NCBI GenBank assembly: GCA_028696365.1
Contig: JAQVHG010000121.1
Coordinates: forward strand, 1 to 6,725
Origin: Methanofollis sp.
Lineage (GTDB): Archaea; Halobacteriota; Methanomicrobia; Methanomicrobiales; Methanofollaceae
Reading direction: 5' to 3'
DNA length: 6,725 nt
Shown: piece after piece, positions 5,432-6,725 of the stretch
How the letters are laid out: the number at the start of each line of letters is the position of its first letter
How positions within the stretch are numbered: the stretch's first letter is position 1
Position numbers and translations under genes: made by a program
Notes under the pieces: generated by a model
Seen by the model: only the letters and a program-made list of their open reading frames with translations
The model's database searches: none
Told to the model about the DNA's origin: nothing

Positions 5432-6725
5432 ATGACGACCGTTGATGAAGTTTATATCCCTCTCGGCCCTGACGGCAAAGATGGATCCCAGAGGTCCAGG
5501 CAATTTCAGCAGGATTTCATCGAGTGTATCCAGGAGGGGAACGCGGATGTCATCCATCTTGTCGCCCCGACTGGAGCCGGGAAGACCTCCTGCTTCGAAT
5601 ACCTTCTCAAAGAAGAAGAAAAGGTTCTGCTCCTCTATCCGACAAATGCCCTCATCGCAAGCCAGATGGAGCGTTTCAGAAAGAAAGGATACTCTGTTGC
5701 GACATTATCATCAAAGGATCTGCGGTTGAAGGGCCCTGAACGAAGTAATGAACTCTGGGGATTCATCGCCAGGCATGACATCATTTTAACAAACCCTGAT
5801 ATCTTCCAGGCAATAATCGGGGGGATGTATCTCAATCCTGAAGAGAACCTTCTCGATGCGTTCAGGCAGCTCTCTTATGTGGTGTATGATGAATTCCATG
5901 CCTATCAGGAATTTGAGTTGAGCGGTATTCTGATGCAGATCGCACTCTTTCAGAACGGGTGCTACAACAGGGTTGTCCTGAGTTCTGCCACTCCAAAGGA
6001 TGAGGTCATCACTCTCCTTCAGAACCTCGTCCGGATCAGTGAAGGGCGTCTTCCTCCATCAGTCGCTGAAGTCCGCGCCAGACCGATGGAGAGCGACAAT
6101 CGAATGGAAGGGAGCAAGATCCGACATAAAACAGATGTGTCATTTTTTCAGGGGAAGATTCTTGATCATTTTGCAGAGGTTGTAAAAATTCTGCGATCCG
6201 TTCTCAAGGACGTAAGAAGCGGGGAACCGTCCATCCTCCTGATCTTTGACAGTGTGCGGGACAGCAACCAGTTTTTCCGCAGGTTGTATCAGGAATGTCC
6301 TGAGGTCTATGCGTTGTCTGAAAAGGATAATGGCTATGATACAAATCAGATCGGGGAGAAGCCAAATTTAACAAAGCCGATCCTGATCTCGACAAATAAA
6401 AGCGAGGTCGGCCTTGACTATCCCATCTCGCTGCTCCTTATGGAGGAAGGGTATACCATTGATTCGTTTGTCCAGCGGTTCGGGCGGGCCGCCCGTCGCG
6501 AGCCCGCAGAATGTTATCTCTTCACGCAAAAAGGAATCGAACACCTCTTTCCTCAGGGCGTTATCAGTTATCCAGATTTTATAGAGACCATGAAGGGAAT
6601 CTCTGCGGATTATTCTCTCAATGTCGATAAGGTGAAAAACCTCTTTACGTTCCGCCAGGCGTTGGCCATAGATCAATACAATCGCAGGGCAGAAGATCTG
6701 GAGGGATATTTCTCATCGCCTGAGA
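5432..6725 (+). CDS. cas3': Cas3' helicase of type I-D, without HD domain (3' end beyond window)
   Basis: This is the superfamily 2 helicase that is recruited to target-bound complex and unwinds the DNA. The frame is open from the ATG at 5432 to the window edge, giving 431 residues; I recall I-D Cas3' at about 700, so the C-terminal part is missing. Helicase motifs appear in order: Q-like QFQQDF at 24-29, Walker A APTGAGKTS at 45-53, Ia YPTNAL at 69-74, Ib TNPD at 120-123, II DEFH at 153-156, III SSAT at 184-187, V STNKSEVGLDYP at 320-331 and VI QRFGRAAR at 348-355. All key residues are intact, so the helicase should be active. No HD domain precedes Walker A, matching the I-D split in which Cas10d carries the nuclease. 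It starts 2 bp after the csc1 stop with no clear Shine-Dalgarno, so it is probably translationally coupled. Confidence 0.9.
   Translation, partial: MTTVDEVYIPLGPDGKDGSQRSRQFQQDFIECIQEGNADVIHLVAPTGAGKTSCFEYLLKEEEKVLLLYPTNALIASQMERFRKKGYSVATLSSKDLRLKGPERSNELWGFIARHDIILTNPDIFQAIIGGMYLNPEENLLDAFRQLSYVVYDEFHAYQEFELSGILMQIALFQNGCYNRVVLSSATPKDEVITLLQNLVRISEGRLPPSVAEVRARPMESDNRMEGSKIRHKTDVSFFQGKILDHFAEVVKILRSVLKDVRSGEPSILLIFDSVRDSNQFFRRLYQECPEVYALSEKDNGYDTNQIGEKPNLTKPILISTNKSEVGLDYPISLLLMEEGYTIDSFVQRFGRAARREPAECYLFTQKGIEHLFPQGVISYPDFIETMKGISADYSLNVDKVKNLFTFRQALAIDQYNRRAEDLEGYFSSPE

Noticed and set aside
5442..5729. Alternate-frame open frames in 5442-6676 on both strands as separate genes
   Set aside because: The frame starting at 5432 carries all SF2 helicase motifs in order through the region, so these are shadows of cas3'.
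178..6725. A transposon-associated (CAST-like) type I-D system
   Set aside because: Cas10d HD residues and the Cas3' helicase motifs are intact and no tns genes are visible, which fits a normal DNA-cleaving system.

Overview
The window holds the interference module of a type I-D CRISPR-Cas system, most likely from a euryarchaeon, and probably a methanogen of the Methanomicrobia type. The archaeal call rests on A/T-only TATA boxes about 27 nt upstream of start codons that lack a ribosome binding site (leaderless genes), on archaeal-type GGTGA Shine-Dalgarno motifs before later genes, and on a divergent gene start that resembles the archaeal CARF regulator Csa3. The genus cannot be fixed from the sequence alone.

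Layout. Bases 1-47 are the first 15 complete codons of a minus-strand gene whose N-terminus reads like a CARF-domain protein, probably a Csa3-type regulator. Bases 48-177 are an A/T-rich divergent intergenic region with one TATA-like element for each direction and four AAATC-containing short repeats between them. A tight plus-strand operon follows: cas6 (178-1047), cas10d (1025-3562), csc2/cas7d (3555-4652), csc1/cas5d (4698-5429; an upstream start at 4692 is possible) and cas3' (5432 to the window edge, incomplete). Junctions are a 23-bp overlap, an 8-bp overlap, a gap of about 40 bp and a 2-bp gap, so one transcript probably covers all five genes. No CRISPR array and no cas1, cas2 or cas4 lie inside the window; they could be beyond the right edge.

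How the genes work together (family knowledge applied here). Cas6 cuts the repeat transcript into crRNAs. Csc2 coats the crRNA, Csc1 caps its 5' end, and Cas10d is the large subunit. The type I-D hallmark is visible directly: the HD nuclease motifs are on Cas10d (H105-D106), whereas Cas3' begins straight into helicase motifs with no HD domain. The 3' end of cas10d also contains an in-frame ATG pair behind a GGTGAT motif. This could start a separate small subunit (Cas11d) of about 121-123 aa, as has been reported for other type I-D systems.

The points most worth a second look are the divergent CARF gene start at the left edge, the mirrored leaderless promoters with repeated AAATC elements, the internal Cas11d start, the operon order (cas6 first, cas3' last) and the pairing of a possible ligand-sensing CARF regulator with a Cas10d that lacks the GGDD cyclase motif. 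The core system is a known subtype; I do not see evidence for a wholly new one.
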